Positions 61,349 through 64,000 of a DNA stretch of 64,000 bases are shown in pieces (position 1 is the first letter of the stretch; each line of letters begins with the position of its first letter). A program made the position numbers and the translations under genes. Source of the DNA: Planctomycetota bacterium (lineage in GTDB: Bacteria > Planctomycetota > UBA8108 > JACQVS01); contig JANQLS010000202.1 in assembly GCA_028280485.1 (NCBI GenBank), positions 1 to 64,000 of the forward strand. Direction: 5' to 3'. The notes beneath the pieces are model-generated. The model was not told the DNA's origin, searched no databases, and worked only from the letters and a program-made list of their open reading frames with translations.

Positions 61349-63076
61349 ATGAGCTCAAATACCGATAGCCCCACTCGCAATACTGAGGAATATCTGAATC
61401 CCGAAGCCCTAAAAGAACTTTGGGTCGGTAGAACGACTGAAGATTCACAAGGTGCCTTCGATCTAAAAATTTATTCGGACCTCACTCAATCGGATATCGA
61501 TATCACTCAGTGGCAGCAAGAGAGAATTCGTGAAATACAAAAGCTCACTTCGAGTGAACGCATCTTCTTTTTCGACGCCAAAGGGCATTTAGCTAAACCC
61601 GATAACTGTGACTACTCTTGTTCCCCCGAGTTGGGCTCAGCCTTGTTTTCTTCTGATTTTGACGGCGATGCCATCCCCAAAGCTTCAACCAAAGTCCCCC
61701 TCCAACTGCTGAAATCTACGTTGGCATTCGGGGAACCGGTATGGGCGTTAGACAGCCTCCAACACGCTGAAAACTTAAAACTTCCCGAAGACTTCTTAGA
61801 AAAAGTTCGCAGCTTTGCCATCGTCCCTCTGACCGTTCGTGATCATTGTTACGGCCTACTTTATTTGGAACATCGCTTTCAAACGATTCAACTCTCCCAA
61901 AAGGTTGCCGAAACCGTGATCTGCTTGCTCCATTCATTGGCTATCAGCCAAGCCTTTGAAAAACTGGGCACTGAGAATAGATCTCTTTGGGGTGACTTGC
62001 TGCAACTGAATAAAAAGCTGAAATCTCTTCAAGCCAGCGATGAGTTAGCCTGCTTTTCCAATCCCACGAATAAGAGCAAAGCTAAAGTGGAACTCCTGGG
62101 TGACTACTCGATGATCATCGGTAGCAGCCCTCCCATGATTGAAATCTTCCAACTCTTAGATCGCATTCGTCAATCGAACGCACCCGTCCTCATCAACGGG
62201 GAGAGTGGAACTGGAAAAGAACTCATCGCCAATGCGATTCACCACAATAGCTTGCGCAAAAAACAAAACTTTGTTTCCGAGAACTGTGCGGCTTTGACCG
62301 AGACTCTGCTTGAAAGCGAACTCTTCGGTTACGTCAAAGGAGCCTTCACGGGAGCCAATCGAGACCACAAAGGATTGTTTGAACTCGCCGACGGAGGAAC
62401 TCTGTTCTTAGACGAAGTCGGCGACATGAGCTCGAATATGCAAAAGAAGCTCCTTCGTGCAGTTCAGGAAGGGGTCATTCGACGAGTCGGAGGAAAAGAC
62501 TACATTCGAGTGAATGTCCGTATCATCTCAGCGACAAATAAAGATCTCCTCAGCGAAGTCCGCAATGGAAACTTCCGTGAGGATCTCTACTACCGTTTAA
62601 ATGTCATCAATGTCAAACTTCCTCCCCTCCGAGAGCGAAAAGATGACATCGCCGATCTCATCGAATTCTTCTTAGATCAGATCAGCCAAGAAGCCGGAAT
62701 CAGTAAATCGGTTTCAGCCCAAGCCCTCCGATTGATGACACAACACAATTGGCCTGGGAACATCCGTGAACTTCAAAACGAAGTGAAACGCCTCTTCGCA
62801 CTCTCGGATCAAGTGATCGAGGTTCACAACCTCTCCGAAAATATCACTCGGGGAGAAACGGGAGCCACCTGGTCGGCAATGGAAGAAGAGCTCCACTCGA
62901 TGACCCTTAAAGAAGCGGTTGAAATGGTCGAACGGAACTTGATCAAACGAGCATTGCTTGAGAACCAAGCCAATAAGAGCCAAGTTGCTAAACAACTTCA
63001 AATCCCAAAAACGAGCCTCTATAACAAGATTTCTAAGTACAAGCTGGATGAGGAAATCCAGGAACTCCTTTATTAA
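61349..63076 (+). CDS. Sigma-54-dependent transcriptional activator with GAF-like sensor
   Basis: A 575-residue activator. An N-terminal GAF-like region (about 50-210, '[21 protein letters not shown]') leads into the AAA+ domain (about 250-480) with Walker A GESGTGKE, the sigma-54 contact motif GAFTGA, '[10 protein letters not shown]' and '[11 protein letters not shown]'. A Fis-type HTH ends it ('[19 protein letters not shown]'). There is no receiver domain, so input is likely a small molecule or a protein sensed by the GAF region, or phosphorylation by the Ser/Thr kinase encoded 216 bp downstream on the same strand. The ATG at 61349 precedes 'MSSNTDSP'. Confidence 0.92.
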   Translation: MSSNTDSPTRNTEEYLNPEALKELWVGRTTEDSQGAFDLKIYSDLTQSDIDITQWQQERIREIQKLTSSERIFFFDAKGHLAKPDNCDYSCSPELGSALFSSDFDGDAIPKASTKVPLQLLKSTLAFGEPVWALDSLQHAENLKLPEDFLEKVRSFAIVPLTVRDHCYGLLYLEHRFQTIQLSQKVAETVICLLHSLAISQAFEKLGTENRSLWGDLLQLNKKLKSLQASDELACFSNPTNKSKAKVELLGDYSMIIGSSPPMIEIFQLLDRIRQSNAPVLINGESGTGKELIANAIHHNSLRKKQNFVSENCAALTETLLESELFGYVKGAFTGANRDHKGLFELADGGTLFLDEVGDMSSNMQKKLLRAVQEGVIRRVGGKDYIRVNVRIISATNKDLLSEVRNGNFREDLYYRLNVINVKLPPLRERKDDIADLIEFFLDQISQEAGISKSVSAQALRLMTQHNWPGNIRELQNEVKRLFALSDQVIEVHNLSENITRGETGATWSAMEEELHSMTLKEAVEMVERNLIKRALLENQANKSQVAKQLQIPKTSLYNKISKYKLDEEIQELLY

Positions 63077-63291
63077 AAAAGACTTAGGAACATCGCTGCA
63101 CACGCCTCAAAATTTGTGTCATTTTTTACACACAGAAGCTCACCCTAGGTGTTAGTGTGTAATTATGATCACGGATCCTTTGAGGCCGCCACCAAAACCC
63201 ACCCATCTACTTGAAAAAGCTCGGCCTCGACTGAAATCCCTCCGTCCTAACTCGAATTGAATCGAATTCTCGTGGGAGGCAGCACAGCCTG

Positions 63292-64000
63292 GTGAATGTC
63301 GTTTGGCCATTGATCAACCATCGTTATATCGCCCTACAGCACTTGACTGTCGGGGGAACAGCCACGGTTTATCATTGCTACGACACCCAAAAGAATGGCT
63401 CTCAAGTCGCCCTCAAAGTCTTCGATCTGCATCCGAATCTCAATGAAGAGGATGCAAAAAAAGAATACGAGATCTTGAGGCGACTCAACCATCCCAACCT
63501 CGCCAGAGTCATCGACCTCGGAAGAATTGAGAGCATCGAAGCTACGCCCCTTGAAGCGGTCGCCTTCAGCCGCCCTCATAACCCCTCTCAGTCTTCACCT
63601 CCCCCGCCGGCTCCGGGTAAGTTCTTTATCGCTTCTGAGTACATCGAAGGGACGGACCTCGTTACGGCATTTAAAAATTTAGGAACGCCCGAACCTCCTT
63701 CGCTCAAAGGGGAACAACCTCTCACTCACAAATTGATCCCCGAGAGTCACTGGTTAGCCTTCAATAAGGCTCTTTACCAACTCTGTTGCGGCTTGGAGAG
63801 CATTCACTCCTTGGGCTTGATCCACCGTGACCTCAATCCCAAACATCTCCTCTTAAAAGAACAATCGAAGCCAAATGGGGAATTGGAGCTGACCTTCGAG
63901 GCCTTCATCATCGACTTCGGTCTCGCCGCCGATCAACGTCTTCATTCCGGTCAGCGCATCCAGGGTACTTTCCCGTACATCGCTCCTGAGATTTTAGAAG
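63292..64000 (+). CDS. Hanks-type Ser/Thr protein kinase (5' part, runs off window)
   Basis: This gene is not in the supplied ORF track because it leaves the window. At least 236 residues are encoded from the GTG at 63292 (GGAGG 12 bp upstream, rather far; other starts are possible). The kinase core is clear: Gly-rich loop 'LTVGGTATVYHCYD', Lys in 'VALKVFDLHP', 'EYEILRRLNHPNLARVIDLG', 'HRDLNPKHLLL', 'IIDFGLA' and 'GTFPYIAPEILE'. The catalytic-loop Asn of HRDLKPxN is His here, which is unusual. An insertion of about 30 residues, Pro/Ser-rich, lies before the hinge segment. Following the GAF/sigma-54 activator on the same strand suggests a signalling pair. Confidence 0.88.
   Translation, partial: MNVVWPLINHRYIALQHLTVGGTATVYHCYDTQKNGSQVALKVFDLHPNLNEEDAKKEYEILRRLNHPNLARVIDLGRIESIEATPLEAVAFSRPHNPSQSSPPPPAPGKFFIASEYIEGTDLVTAFKNLGTPEPPSLKGEQPLTHKLIPESHWLAFNKALYQLCCGLESIHSLGLIHRDLNPKHLLLKEQSKPNGELELTFEAFIIDFGLAADQRLHSGQRIQGTFPYIAPEILE

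Overview
The window is a gene-dense stretch of a Gram-negative-type bacterial chromosome of moderate GC. It holds about 42 protein genes, most of them on the minus strand, and no rRNA, tRNA or CRISPR that I can recognise. The lineage is best guessed as Planctomycetota or a close relative. The grounds are dispersed 'CCCGGAGCGTAAGCGACGGG' and 'CCCGAAGCTTTAGCGAGGGA' repeats that I remember from that phylum (recollection, not a search), secreted peptidase-MA-like proteins, futalosine menaquinone synthesis, two sigma-54 activators and a Hanks-type kinase. The assignment stays provisional.

Region by region. (1) 0.4-5.6 kb: a TPR metalloprotease, two paralogous secreted VWA proteins and a secreted unknown, all on the plus strand. 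(2) 5.7-18.8 kb, minus strand: a compact contractile injection system (CIS) locus. Read 5' to 3' it runs FHA-coiled-coil protein, unknown, gap, cap/terminator (DUF4255/Pvc16-like), sheath, tube 1, small chaperone-like protein, tube 2, Ser-rich unknown, CIS_tube, gp27-like hub, gp25, gp6/J baseplate, gap, unknown, PP2C phosphatase. No AAA+ ATPase, PAAR tip, OB-fold spike, classical tape measure or fibre is seen. (3) 19-24.6 kb: moaD-moaE, then an ABC ATPase with a giant permease/GldG-like fusion. (4) 24.8-37.7 kb: NAD synthetase, a thioredoxin-fold lipoprotein, aspartate kinase, a YgfZ/GcvT-like protein, mqnC flanked by composite repeats, a three-domain peptidyl-prolyl isomerase and leucyl aminopeptidase. 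(5) 37.9-49.1 kb: one long minus-strand run prkA-yeaH-spoVR-icmF-acd-meaB-acd, joining the PrkA stress-kinase triad to a B12-dependent acyl-CoA mutase with its GTPase chaperone and two acyl-CoA dehydrogenases. (6) 49.5-60.9 kb: dnaK, an NtrC-like regulator with a phospho-site Asp-to-Glu change, a lipoprotein with an acidic tail, a membrane metalloprotease, a divergent MreB-like actin paired with a coiled-coil protein, a lipoprotein and ndk. (7) 61.3-64 kb: a GAF/sigma-54 activator followed by the start of a Ser/Thr kinase that runs off the window and is absent from the supplied ORF track.

The most unusual system is the CIS locus. Its structural core is recognisable, but it is bracketed by a phosphothreonine-reader (FHA) protein and a Ser/Thr phosphatase (PP2C), the two partner types that gate type VI secretion post-translationally. 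It lacks several parts considered standard for extracellular CIS. Second in interest are the MreB-like/coiled-coil pair, the translational coupling of spoVR to icmF, and two related repeat families organised as inverted or direct pairs about 110 bp apart.
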